A DNA stretch of 64,000 bases from an uncultured Bacteroides sp. (lineage in GTDB: Bacteria; Bacteroidota; Bacteroidia; Bacteroidales; Bacteroidaceae), in NCBI RefSeq assembly GCF_900547205.1, contig NZ_URFY01000001.1:127901-191900 (forward strand), in the 5' to 3' direction. A model generated the notes under the pieces. It was given only the letters and a program-made list of their open reading frames with translations. It ran no database searches and was not told the origin of the DNA. Each line of letters opens with the position of its first letter. The stretch's first letter is position 1. The translations under genes and the position numbers were made by a program. Below, one piece after another: positions 17,153-26,108 of the stretch.

Positions 17153-19057
17153 ATGTTACAATTTGAGAATCAAAAGATAAAGCAAATCATTCGCAGGACC
17201 CTTCCGGTAGTAACGCTGGTGGTCATGCTCTATTCCTGTGCCAGCATTGGAAGGCCAGAGGGTGGTCCCCGAGATTTTGACCCTCCCCGTTTCATCAGCA
17301 GTACTCCTGCAGCGGGTGCGGTGAATAGCCAGAGAACTAAAGTTTCTCTTCAGTTTGACGAATTTATCAAATTGGAGAAGGCAACCGAGAAAGTGGTTGT
17401 GTCTCCACCGCAGATACAGCAACCGGAAATTAAGGCTTCGGGAAAACGGATACAGGTAAACCTGCTCGACTCCCTGAAACCTAACACGACCTACACAATC
17501 GACTTCTCCGACGCCATTGTAGACAACAACGAAGGAAACCCGTTGGGGAACTTTGCATTCACCTTTTCTACCGGTGCGCAGATAGACACGATGGAAGTAT
17601 CGGGAACGATGCTCGACGCCTCCAACCTCGAACCCATCAAAGGAATGCTGGTCGGACTGCACTCCAACCTCAACGATACGGCTTTCACCACGCTGCCTTT
17701 CGACCGTGTGGCACGCACCGATAGCCGCGGGCGATTCTCCATTCGTGGCATAGCTCCCGGCACCTACCGCATCTACGGATTGATGGATGCCGATCAAAAC
17801 TTCACCTTCAATCAGAAGAGCGAGGTAATTGCCTTCCATGATTCAGTAATAATCCCCCGCATGGAAGAGCGTATGCGCATGGATACCGCATGGGTGGACT
17901 CATTGACTTATGATACCATTGTCGAAAGGAAATATACGTATTACTTGCCGGACGACATTATCCTCCGTGCCTTCAAAGAAAAGAATTTCTCACAATATCT
18001 GATAAAGTCCGAACGGCTCATTCCGCATAAGTTTACGTTCTATTTTGCCAATAAAGCCGACACCCTGCCCGTGCTGAAAGGACTCAACTTCGATGAAAAA
18101 GACGCCTTTATCATCGAGAAGAATCAACGGAACGATACCATCCATTATTGGGTGAAAGATTCTCTGCTCTTCAAGCAAGACACGCTTGCTATGAGCCTTA
18201 CCTATCTTTATACAGATACGCTGAACCAGCTCGTACCCCGCACCGATACCCTGAATCTCGTATCGAAGCAGAAGTATAAGAAAGAAGAACCTGAGAAGAA
18301 GAAAAAGAAGAAGAAAGATGATGAAGAGGAAGAACCGATACCAACTAAATTCCTGCCGGTGAATGTCAGCGCACCTTCGTCGATGGATGTGTACGGCTAT
18401 ATATCTCTGACCTTTGATGAACCGATTGCCAGCTTTGACAGTGCGGCTATTCATCTGCGACAGAAGGTAGACACGCTCTGGAAAGACATCCCGTTCGAAT
18501 TTGAACAGGATTCCTTGAATCTGAAGAAGTTTAATCTGTATTATGACTGGGAGCCGACGCTTGAATACGAGTTTGCGGTAGACTCCACAGCTTTTCACGG
18601 TATTTACGGTCTGTTTACTGATAAGATAAAACAAGCATTCAAAGTGCGTAGCGAGGACGAATATTTTACGCTTAAGTTCAATATTACAGGAGCCGATTCA
18701 CTGGCATATGTCGAGTTGCTCGACGCACAAGATAAAGTGGTGCGCAAGCGACGTGTGAATGATAAAGGAGTCGCAGACTTCTATTTCCTGAATCCTGGGA
18801 AATATGGAGCTCGATTAATTAATGATACAAACGGAAACGGAGAATGGGACACTGGAGACTTTGCAAAAGGCATTCAGCCAGAGAAGGTCTACTATTATCC
18901 GAGTATATTAGAATATAAGGCACTGTGGGATGTGGAGCAACCATGGAACATCCATGCAACACCCGTTGACAAACAGAAACCGGATGAACTTAAAAAACAA
19001 AAACCAGATGAAGACAAAAAGAAGAAAGATAGGGAAAATCAGAACCGCCGTCGCTGA
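17153..19057 (+). CDS. Ig-like domain surface lipoprotein
   Basis: A 634-residue lipoprotein. The lipobox is VVMLYSC and is followed by ASIGRPEGGPRDFDPP, a signature of a widespread Bacteroidetes lipoprotein family with an N-terminal Ig-like (Big_5) domain. That domain spans about 35-135 (FDEFIKLEKATEKVVVSP, LKPNTTYTIDFSDAIVDNNE). A middle prealbumin-like domain (FSIRGIAPGTYRIYGLMDAD) and a later DTNGNGEWDTGDF segment resemble carboxypeptidase-regulatory folds. A lysine/glutamate-rich linker lies near residue 390 and the C-terminus is highly basic. The ATG at 17153 begins the signal peptide; an upstream TTG at 17126 is less likely. Function unknown; probably cell-envelope structure. Confidence 0.75.
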   Translation: MLQFENQKIKQIIRRTLPVVTLVVMLYSCASIGRPEGGPRDFDPPRFISSTPAAGAVNSQRTKVSLQFDEFIKLEKATEKVVVSPPQIQQPEIKASGKRIQVNLLDSLKPNTTYTIDFSDAIVDNNEGNPLGNFAFTFSTGAQIDTMEVSGTMLDASNLEPIKGMLVGLHSNLNDTAFTTLPFDRVARTDSRGRFSIRGIAPGTYRIYGLMDADQNFTFNQKSEVIAFHDSVIIPRMEERMRMDTAWVDSLTYDTIVERKYTYYLPDDIILRAFKEKNFSQYLIKSERLIPHKFTFYFANKADTLPVLKGLNFDEKDAFIIEKNQRNDTIHYWVKDSLLFKQDTLAMSLTYLYTDTLNQLVPRTDTLNLVSKQKYKKEEPEKKKKKKKDDEEEEPIPTKFLPVNVSAPSSMDVYGYISLTFDEPIASFDSAAIHLRQKVDTLWKDIPFEFEQDSLNLKKFNLYYDWEPTLEYEFAVDSTAFHGIYGLFTDKIKQAFKVRSEDEYFTLKFNITGADSLAYVELLDAQDKVVRKRRVNDKGVADFYFLNPGKYGARLINDTNGNGEWDTGDFAKGIQPEKVYYYPSILEYKALWDVEQPWNIHATPVDKQKPDELKKQKPDEDKKKKDRENQNRRR

Positions 19058-19877
19058 TTTCAGAAATAAGCTTGCAGTTGCACTAGTTGCATTGCTGTTA
19101 GGTGCTTTCGCCCTTCCCGCCAGTGCTCAGTGTGAAGCCAAAAACGACGCGTTCCAATCCGGCGAACACGTGATGTACGATTTATTCTTTAACTGGAGGT
19201 TTATATGGGTGAAAGCTGGACTTGCCAGCCTGACAACAAATGCAACGACCTATCATTCGGAGCCTGCTTATCGGATTAATCTGCTGGCTATTGGTAGCAA
19301 GCGAGCCGATGTCGTCTTTAAGATGCGCGACACGCTGACCTGTGTAATTGGTGAGAAGCTGGAGCCGCGTTACTTCCGCAAAGGTGCAGAAGAAGGAAAA
19401 CGCTATACGGTGGATGAGGCTTGGTTCTCCTATAAAGACGGACTTTGCTTTGCCAATCAGAAGCGCGTATATAAGGATGGAAAGATTCATGAGTCCGAAG
19501 AAAACGATAGCCGTTGCATCTATGATATGTTGAGTATTCTTGCTCAGGCGCGTTCTTATGACCCGACCGACTACAAGGTAGGCGAGAAGATTAAGTTTCC
19601 GATGGCTACCGGGCGCAAAGTGGAAGAGCAGACATTGATTTATCGGGGCAAAGATAATGTAACAGGAGAGAATAAAGTAACCTATCGCTGTCTCGTCTTT
19701 TCGCTCGTAGAATACGACAAGAAAGGAAAGGAGAAGGAGGTGATTACTTTCTACATAACGGATGACTTGAACCACCTTCCTGTTCGTCTGGATATGTTTT
19801 TGAACTTCGGTTCGGCAAAAGCATTCCTAAAAAGCGTCACCGGAAATCGCCATCCGCTGACCTCCATCGTGAAATAA
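19008..19877 (+). CDS. DUF3108 domain periplasmic protein
   Basis: A 289-residue secreted protein. After a basic N-terminus, the signal peptide is LAVALVALLLGAFALPASAQ. The body matches DUF3108: GEHVMYDLFFNWRFIWVKAG, DTLTCVIGEKLEPRYF, YDMLSILAQAR and FYITDDLNHLPVRLDM. Family function is unknown; members are envelope-associated. The likely ATG at 19008 overlaps the upstream lipoprotein gene by 50 bases in another frame, and 18984 is an alternative. The overlap implies co-translation of the pair. The stop codon directly abuts the stop of the convergent thioesterase gene. Confidence 0.82.
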   Translation: MKTKRRKIGKIRTAVADFRNKLAVALVALLLGAFALPASAQCEAKNDAFQSGEHVMYDLFFNWRFIWVKAGLASLTTNATTYHSEPAYRINLLAIGSKRADVVFKMRDTLTCVIGEKLEPRYFRKGAEEGKRYTVDEAWFSYKDGLCFANQKRVYKDGKIHESEENDSRCIYDMLSILAQARSYDPTDYKVGEKIKFPMATGRKVEEQTLIYRGKDNVTGENKVTYRCLVFSLVEYDKKGKEKEVITFYITDDLNHLPVRLDMFLNFGSAKAFLKSVTGNRHPLTSIVK

Positions 19878-20282
19878 TCAGAGAGTGAATGGCACTTTCT
19901 GGTCTTTCCTGAATACACTCGATTCGAAAGTGGCAATCAGATCTCCGTTCTGGTTGGTCACGTCTACTTGATAGCATCCTGTACTGCGTCCGATGTATCG
20001 TTCGCGTGCTTCGGCATACAGGGTGTCGCCCGGTCCGCTTGCACGCAGAAAGGTGATATTGGACGAGAGGGAAAAAGCCAGTGTGCCGTGTGAATTGGCT
20101 GCTGCGGCAAGTGCTAGGTCCGCCAGTGTGAAGATGGCTCCTCCCTGTGTTCGAGCGCCTGCATTAAGGTGCTCTGGTTTAATTTCCAGCTTTGCTTTGC
20201 TATATCCTTCGTATACTTCGAGCAGTACTACACCTGCATTTTCGGCGAAAAGGTCGTTTTTAAAGAATTCTTGTGGGGTCAT
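19878..20282 (-). CDS. PaaI-type hotdog acyl-CoA thioesterase
   Basis: A 134-residue cytosolic protein with one hotdog fold. HLNAGARTQGGAIFTLAD corresponds to the PaaI active-site helix (Asn, Gly-Gly and Asp conserved). SSNITFLRASGPGDTLYAEA forms the following strands. It probably hydrolyses an aryl- or acyl-CoA thioester; the substrate is not predictable. The ATG at 20282 is used because family similarity begins there. It ends with no spacer from the convergent DUF3108 gene, so their 3' ends must overlap. Confidence 0.85.
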   Translation of the reverse strand: MTPQEFFKNDLFAENAGVVLLEVYEGYSKAKLEIKPEHLNAGARTQGGAIFTLADLALAAAANSHGTLAFSLSSNITFLRASGPGDTLYAEARERYIGRSTGCYQVDVTNQNGDLIATFESSVFRKDQKVPFTL

Positions 20283-20355
20283 GATATTTGTTTTTGAGAT
20301 TTTGTAAGTCATAATAGACTTATGTTATTATAATATCTTTTTAAGTTATTCAGTA

Positions 20356-20490
20356 TCAGGAAGTGCATTGCGTGGCTCCAACGCCATAGTAGAGGGATAG
20401 CTGGCTGGAATTTCCAGCTTTCGCGGCTATATATTGGCTTTGCAGTATAGCAACTTTGATGGCATTTACAGCCTCACTGTAATTAATCAT
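20356..20490 (-). pseudogene. remnant of a DUF1016/YhcG-type nuclease gene
   Basis: A 44-codon frame on the minus strand begins with ATG at 20490. It encodes MINYSEAVNAIKVAILQSQY followed by an Ala/Lys-rich turn and LSLYYGVGA. This is like the first 35 residues of Bacteroides DUF1016 N-terminal (YhcG-like PD-(D/E)XK) proteins, where the helix is followed by LYYGIG. After this the frame changes to unrelated residues and stops at 20356. The full protein would be over 300 residues, so only the 5' end remains. Identification is by recalled family pattern. Confidence 0.5.
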
Positions 20491-20657
20491 TTGGTTATTC
20501 TTATCTTATATATTTTGCGCAAAGTTAACCAATTATATATGATTAGGCACTTAAATAGCGTGTGAATTTTATGCCTTTACAATAAGAAAGAAATCCCCTC
20601 TTGCTTGCTTTCACTCCATTTTAAGGCGTCGAAATACTGATATTACATAATTTATGT
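20491..20657. other. intergenic, upstream region of sigma factor 1
   Basis: AT-rich spacer between the DUF1016-like remnant (minus) and the sigma gene promoter (plus). A minus-strand ACTTTGCGC near 20522 may be an old promoter element of the remnant. Nothing else recognised. Confidence 0.35.
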
Positions 20658-20665
20658 TACTTTTG
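20658..20665 (+). promoter_or_regulatory. -7 promoter element of ECF sigma gene 1
   Basis: TACTTTTG matches TAnnTTTG and is 22 bases before the ATG at 20688. No TTTG is found at the -33 position, so the promoter may be weak or activated. Confidence 0.5.
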
Positions 20666-20687
20666 TACCCAACTTGGATATAGTTCT

Positions 20688-21317
20688 ATGGAAATGGATA
20701 ACATACCTTCCTCTGGAGAAATAGATGATTTGGCTTTATGGAACCTCTTAATCAAAGGAGATCAAAAAGCTTTGGAGATACTTTATCAAAAGTACTATTC
20801 TCTTTTGTTGAACTATGGACTGAAGTGTAATCCTAATAAAGAACTCATAAAAGATTGTATTCAAGACCTGTTTGTTAATTTATACCAGAATAGCAGTGTT
20901 AAAACTGACAATATCACTGTTCGCTCTTACTTGTTGAAGGCTCTAAGAAATAATCTACTCTATAAGCTGAGTTCTCAGAAAGAAGAAAACTCGTTAGATG
21001 AATCTGTATTTCATATTCCGGAAAATGAAGATTTATTTGAGCAGCTATTTCCTAAGAATGATCAAGATGTGCTGTTAGCACGTCGGTTGATGGATGCTGT
21101 TTCGCAATTAACTCCGAACCAAAAGTCAGTTCTCTATTTGCGTTATGTGAAAGAACTATCTTATAAAGAGATAGCAGACGTCATGGACATGAATGTGCAA
21201 TCATCCATGAATTTGGCAAACCGTGCTTTAACGAAACTGCGTTCTCTTATTGGTCAAGATGAACATCTGTTGGGACTATGGCAGCTTCTTATTATTAAAA
21301 TGGTATTGTCTCTCTAA
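20688..21317 (+). CDS. ECF RNA polymerase sigma factor (locus 1)
   Basis: A 209-residue ECF sigma factor of the FecI-like group found with FecR and SusC in Bacteroides. Region 2 covers about 25-95 (ALEILYQKYYSLLLNYGLK, CIQDLFVNLYQN, YLLKALRNNLLYKL). Region 4 covers about 135-190 (VSQLTPNQKSVLYLRYVKE, SYKEIADVMDM). It should direct transcription of the downstream SusC/D genes once released by its FecR anti-sigma. A second set of the same design starts at 35983. Confidence 0.9.
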   Translation: MEMDNIPSSGEIDDLALWNLLIKGDQKALEILYQKYYSLLLNYGLKCNPNKELIKDCIQDLFVNLYQNSSVKTDNITVRSYLLKALRNNLLYKLSSQKEENSLDESVFHIPENEDLFEQLFPKNDQDVLLARRLMDAVSQLTPNQKSVLYLRYVKELSYKEIADVMDMNVQSSMNLANRALTKLRSLIGQDEHLLGLWQLLIIKMVLSL

Positions 21318-21467
21318 ATATTTTATATATTTCTTGGGTTTTTAATCCTCTTATTTATAGTGTATTATAGGTGTTTTTTGAATATTTCTTTTATTTTATC
21401 TGAAAAAAAGAGAAAAAACACTGAGTATGTTTTTCCTCTTTTTCCATTCTACTATAAAAGGAAGAAT

Positions 21468-22526
21468 ATGAAATATAGCAAAATAGAAATAAGAAATACG
21501 ATACGAAGGCTCATTGTATACTTCAAAATGCAGGAGGAAGTCTCATCGCAAGAGGAGATGGCCGATTTGTGGAGTAAAATAGAGACGGGTATAAGAAAGA
21601 AAAAGCAGAAGAGACAGCGCCGGTATTTCATTATCACCACTGCATCCGCTGCTGCTTTGATTGGCTTAATGTGGTTGGGTGCTGAACAGTTTCTTATAAA
21701 TAACGATTCGGATATTTCTGTGGTAGCTTCAAAAATGACGAATGAGTCTGCCATGGGTGAAGATATTCAGTTGATAGTTTCGCAGAAAGAAGTGATTCCG
21801 GTGAAAAAAGGCTCTACAGTCACATATTCTCAGAGCGGTACGGTAAGTGTGGGTGAAGAAGAAATATCCCATACTGCTACGGAGGATTTATATGATCAGA
21901 TTATCGTTCCTAAAGGAAAGTTCACCCGGTTAATTCTTGCCGACGGTTCCAGTTTGCATATCAATGCAGGAACAAAGGTGGTTTATCCCAAGCGTTTTGA
22001 AAAGAACAGGCGTGAGATATTTGTGGACGGGGAAATCTATATAGATGTGAAGCGCGATGAATCGGCTCCTTTCTTTGTGAAAACTGACAGGTTTGAGGTG
22101 GAAGTGCTGGGAACTGCTTTCAATGTCAGTGCATATAAAGAAGATAATTACGGAGAAGTGGTATTGCTGCGAGGCGCCGTGAATCTGAAAGATAGTAAGA
22201 AGAATACATTAAGGTTGTCTCCCAATCAGCTGGCATCTGTTGGCGAAGGGGCTATTCAAGGCAAAAAGGATGTGAATGCAGTAGATTATATTGCTTGGAC
22301 AAAAGGACTGTTTGTGCTAGATACCGAACCATTGGAAAGAGTCTTTCTTAAGTTGGAACGCTATTACGGTATATCTATTCAATATGATGTTGCAGTAAAA
22401 GAGATGATGGTGTGTGGTATCTTGGACTTAAACTATTCGCTGGAGGAGGTTTTATCAAGAATTGCAATTACAGCACCAATAAAATATGAGAGTACGGAAA
22501 AGGGATTCGTGATTACGAAAAAATAG
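21468..22526 (+). CDS. FecR-family anti-sigma factor (locus 1)
   Basis: A 352-residue inner-membrane protein. An N-terminal cytosolic stretch of about 52 residues (sigma-binding) precedes one membrane segment (about 53-71). The periplasmic FecR domain includes IIVPKGKFTRLILADGS, INAGTKVVYP and VEVLGTAFNVSAY. A C-terminal DUF4974-type domain contains LERVFLKLERYYGISIQYD. It holds the sigma factor inactive until the SusC STN domain signals substrate binding. The ATG at 21468 is preferred to one 36 codons upstream because the upstream stretch is low-quality sequence outside the family pattern. Confidence 0.9.
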   Translation: MKYSKIEIRNTIRRLIVYFKMQEEVSSQEEMADLWSKIETGIRKKKQKRQRRYFIITTASAAALIGLMWLGAEQFLINNDSDISVVASKMTNESAMGEDIQLIVSQKEVIPVKKGSTVTYSQSGTVSVGEEEISHTATEDLYDQIIVPKGKFTRLILADGSSLHINAGTKVVYPKRFEKNRREIFVDGEIYIDVKRDESAPFFVKTDRFEVEVLGTAFNVSAYKEDNYGEVVLLRGAVNLKDSKKNTLRLSPNQLASVGEGAIQGKKDVNAVDYIAWTKGLFVLDTEPLERVFLKLERYYGISIQYDVAVKEMMVCGILDLNYSLEEVLSRIAITAPIKYESTEKGFVITKK

Positions 22527-22592
22527 TGAGTGATAACGTATGTTTAATCTTTTATTTAAATGCCTATGATGTAGTGAATAACTAAAAAAAGT

Positions 22593-22622
22593 ATCCGGAT
22601 AATACTGGAATATTATCCGGAT
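22593..22622. promoter_or_regulatory. 12-bp perfect hairpin upstream of SusC 1
   Basis: ATCCGGATAATA (22593-22604) pairs perfectly with 22611-22622 around a six-base loop, 55 bases before the susC-like start. There is no T run after it. A similar hairpin lies in the same position of the second locus (37860-37888). It may act as an mRNA processing or attenuation element between the anti-sigma and SusC genes. Confidence 0.55.
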
Positions 22623-22677
22623 GAAATAACTTTTATCAAACCACTTTCAGTGGTCAAATTTTTAATCTTACAAAAAT

Positions 22678-25600
22678 ATGAAAAACCCAGAAATTAATGT
22701 AAGCATGAGTGCTAAATTTATGAAATTCATGCTTGCCTTTAGCATCTTTTTTATTTCGGCGACTGTAAATGCAGTAGAATTGTCCGAATATAACCAGACT
22801 AAGAGATTTACATTTGAATTAAAAGACGTGCCCATAAAGAATGTGATTAAGTATATAGAGAAACAAAGTGAATATGTTTTCTTCTATTATGCTAATGTTC
22901 TTGATGATTCTAGAAAGGTAAGCATCACAGTCTTAAACTTGCCGGTCAATGATGTATTGAATAAATTATTTAAAGATATGCCGGTGAATTATGAAATTAA
23001 AGATCGACAAATCTTACTCAAAAAGCAAGAAACGATTCCGGCCTCAAAATTCCAGCAAACCAAAGGGAAGAGATTAATTCAGGGATTGGTAAAAGATGAA
23101 ACAGGAGAAACTGTTATTGGTGCGGCTATCAAAGTAAAAGGGACAACAATAGGTACTACTACAAATATGGACGGACTTTATAATTTAACGGTACCGTCAG
23201 AAAATTCAATTTTGATAGTTTCGTATATCGGTTATGCCACACAGGAAGTAAAAGTGGGGGGACGCCAGAATATAATTATCACATTGAAGGAAGATGCAAA
23301 AACACTAGACGAAGTTGTTGTTACAGCGTATGGAACTGGTCAGAAGAAGGCTAGTATGGTAGGTTCAGTGCAAACTATACGACCGTCGGATTTGAAAGTT
23401 CCAGCATCTAATCTTTCAACCTCATTTGCCGGACGTTTGGCGGGTGTGATTGCCGTACAACGCAGTGGAGAACCCGGTGCAGATGGTGCCAATTTTTGGA
23501 TTCGTGGTGTTTCGACATTGGGTAGCGCCAGTACTTCTCCGTTGATTATCATTGATGGCGTAGAGGCTTCTACGACCGACTTGAATGCGCTCGATCCTGA
23601 AGTAATCGACAGTTTCTCTATCTTGAAAGACGCTACAGCAACAGCCATGTATGGTATGCGTGGTGCTAACGGTGTCATGATTGTGACTACCAAGTCGGGA
23701 GCTGCTTTGGACAAACCGATTATCAACTTCCGTTTTGAAGGAAGTATGCACCAACCGACCAAGATACCCGAGTTTGTGGACGGTGTTAACTTCATGGAGT
23801 TGTACAACGAAGCAGTTCGCAACCAGCCAATGGGAAAAGTTCCTTATACACAGGAGCAAATCGACGGAACCCGTCGGGGGCTAAATCCCTATATATTCCC
23901 CAATGTGCAATGGTATGACGAAATGTTCAAAGACCGCTCTTTCAGCGAAACATTCAACTTTAACATCCGTGGTGGTGGTAAGAAGGTGGACTACTTCTCC
24001 AGTGTTTCTGTCAGCCACGAAAGTGGTATGCTGAAGAGCCGTTCTAAAGATTTCTTCTCTTACGACAACAACATCAGTCGTATGCGTTATTCATTCCAAA
24101 ATAATATCAATGCGAAGTTGGGTGCTACTTCACGCCTTTCATTGAAGTTGAACGTCATGTTGGTAGACAAGCGCAGTCCCAAAGACAGTACCGGTGACTT
24201 GTTTTCTAGTGTGATGGACTCCAATCCGGTGGATGCGCCGATTTTGTATCCGGAGGATGGCGAGACAACTTATCTCAAATGGGGTGTACCGCAGAAAGGT
24301 AAATCGGACTACAACCCGTTGGCTTCGATGGTGAACGGATATTCGGACACTTTCCAAAGCACGGTGATTGCCTCGTTAAATTTTGATCAAGATCTCCGTA
24401 TGGTTACTCCGGGATTGAAATTCAAGGCTATGGCTTCGTTGAAAAACTACACCAATTCGGTACAGACTCGTTCGGCTACTTGGAATATCTTCTCGATGAA
24501 TAACTGGAGACTCAACGGAGACGGTACGTATGATTATGATTTGACTATGGAGGGTACGGAACAGACTACCGAACTGAAAACTACCAGTAGCAATGCCGGT
24601 AACCGCCGCATCTATTTGCAAGCCATGTTTGAATACAACCGCATGTTCGGCAAACACGATGTGGGTGGTTTACTCATCTATAACCAAGATGAATATGTAG
24701 ACAACGATCCGGGTACGGATTTGCTGAAAGCACTGCCTACCCGTCGTCAAGGCATTGCCGCCAGAGCTTCCTACGCTTACGATAATCGGTATTTGATGGA
24801 AGTAAACTTAGGATACAATGGTTCCGAAAACTTCGCCAAAGGTAACCGCTGGGGTTTCTTCCCCTCTGTAGCTTTGGGATACAACATCAGTGAGGAGAAA
24901 TTCTTTGAACCATTGAAAAACATTGTTACTCGCATGAAGGTCAGGGCTTCCTATGGTTTGGTAGGTAACGGTGAAATTGGTGGCGCACGTTTTGCTTACT
25001 TGTCCGATGTCAATCTTACTGGAAGCGATTCTTTTACTACCGGCATCAATATGAATGTTTCTATGAAAGGTCCTAAATACAACCGTTTTGCCAACGAGGC
25101 GTTGACTTGGGAGGTGGGACGAAAATTCAACGCCGGTATTGATTTGGCCATCAAGAACAGATTCAACTTAACGTTTGATATATTCCGCGAAGAGCGCTCA
25201 GACATCTTCCAAGAAAAGGCTACCATTCCTTCTTATACAGGTGTATATGGTACCAAAACCTATGTTAACAGCGCCAAAGTCCGCAACCAGGGTGTGGATG
25301 CTTCTATCGACTTCGGTCATCAATTCAACAAAGATTTCAGCATGACTTTCAAGAGCACTTTTACGTATGCGCACAATGAAATTCTGAAATACGAAGAGGC
25401 TGTCGGCGACTATACCAACTTGTCGAAAATAGGTTATAGCGTTTCACAACAGTGGGGATACATTGCCGACTACCTTTTTGCCGACAATGTGGAAGTAGCC
25501 AACCATCCTTCACAAATGATTGGTGGCACGGTAGAAGCCGGTGATATTAAATATGTCAATATTCCTAATAAGTATGGACTGTACGACCAAGTAATCGACC

Positions 25601-26088
25601 AAAATGACCGTTTGCCTATCGGTAATCCGACTACGCCGGAAATTGTTTACGGTTTTGGACCCTCTTTCAAATGGAAAGGTTTCGATTTCTCATTCTTTTT
25701 CCAAGGAGTGGCAAAAACTTCTTTGTTCTTGAGCGGACTCTCTCCGTTTGGAAACGACCGGAAAAGAAACATACAGACTTTCATTGCGGACGACCACTGG
25801 AGTCCTGACAATCAGAACATCCGTGCTTCTTACCCGCGTCTGACCACGGTGCCTCTTGCCAACAACTCCGAGCGGTCTACGTTCTGGATGCGCGACGGTT
25901 CTTTCTTGAAACTGAAAAATGCGGAAATCGGTTATACCTATAAGAATATGCGCCTTTACTTGCGTGGCTCCAACCTGCTTACTTTCTCCGATTTCGACTT
26001 ATGGGATCCGGAACAAGGAGGAGGCAACGGATTGAAATATCCTACGCAACGTGTATTCAACTTCGGTTTCCAAATGACTATTAAATAA
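22678..26088 (+). CDS. SusC/RagA TonB-dependent transporter with STN domain (locus 1)
   Basis: A 1136-residue outer-membrane transporter. After the signal peptide (FSIFFISATVNAVE) comes an STN domain (about 45-115, FTFELKDVPIKNVIKYIEKQ, RQILLKKQE), which signals to FecR. A carboxypeptidase-regulatory-like domain follows (about 135-210, IQGLVKDETGETVIGAAIKV). A TonB-box-like DEVVVTAYGTGQKK precedes the plug (to about 345), and a large barrel ends in FGFQMTIK. With the SusD it imports large oligosaccharides or glycopeptides. The substrate is inferred from the linked M60 peptidase to be mucin-like. Confidence 0.95.
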   Translation: MKNPEINVSMSAKFMKFMLAFSIFFISATVNAVELSEYNQTKRFTFELKDVPIKNVIKYIEKQSEYVFFYYANVLDDSRKVSITVLNLPVNDVLNKLFKDMPVNYEIKDRQILLKKQETIPASKFQQTKGKRLIQGLVKDETGETVIGAAIKVKGTTIGTTTNMDGLYNLTVPSENSILIVSYIGYATQEVKVGGRQNIIITLKEDAKTLDEVVVTAYGTGQKKASMVGSVQTIRPSDLKVPASNLSTSFAGRLAGVIAVQRSGEPGADGANFWIRGVSTLGSASTSPLIIIDGVEASTTDLNALDPEVIDSFSILKDATATAMYGMRGANGVMIVTTKSGAALDKPIINFRFEGSMHQPTKIPEFVDGVNFMELYNEAVRNQPMGKVPYTQEQIDGTRRGLNPYIFPNVQWYDEMFKDRSFSETFNFNIRGGGKKVDYFSSVSVSHESGMLKSRSKDFFSYDNNISRMRYSFQNNINAKLGATSRLSLKLNVMLVDKRSPKDSTGDLFSSVMDSNPVDAPILYPEDGETTYLKWGVPQKGKSDYNPLASMVNGYSDTFQSTVIASLNFDQDLRMVTPGLKFKAMASLKNYTNSVQTRSATWNIFSMNNWRLNGDGTYDYDLTMEGTEQTTELKTTSSNAGNRRIYLQAMFEYNRMFGKHDVGGLLIYNQDEYVDNDPGTDLLKALPTRRQGIAARASYAYDNRYLMEVNLGYNGSENFAKGNRWGFFPSVALGYNISEEKFFEPLKNIVTRMKVRASYGLVGNGEIGGARFAYLSDVNLTGSDSFTTGINMNVSMKGPKYNRFANEALTWEVGRKFNAGIDLAIKNRFNLTFDIFREERSDIFQEKATIPSYTGVYGTKTYVNSAKVRNQGVDASIDFGHQFNKDFSMTFKSTFTYAHNEILKYEEAVGDYTNLSKIGYSVSQQWGYIADYLFADNVEVANHPSQMIGGTVEAGDIKYVNIPNKYGLYDQVIDQNDRLPIGNPTTPEIVYGFGPSFKWKGFDFSFFFQGVAKTSLFLSGLSPFGNDRKRNIQTFIADDHWSPDNQNIRASYPRLTTVPLANNSERSTFWMRDGSFLKLKNAEIGYTYKNMRLYLRGSNLLTFSDFDLWDPEQGGGNGLKYPTQRVFNFGFQMTIK

Positions 26089-26108
26089 ATTTCTTAAAGC
26101 TAAATATT

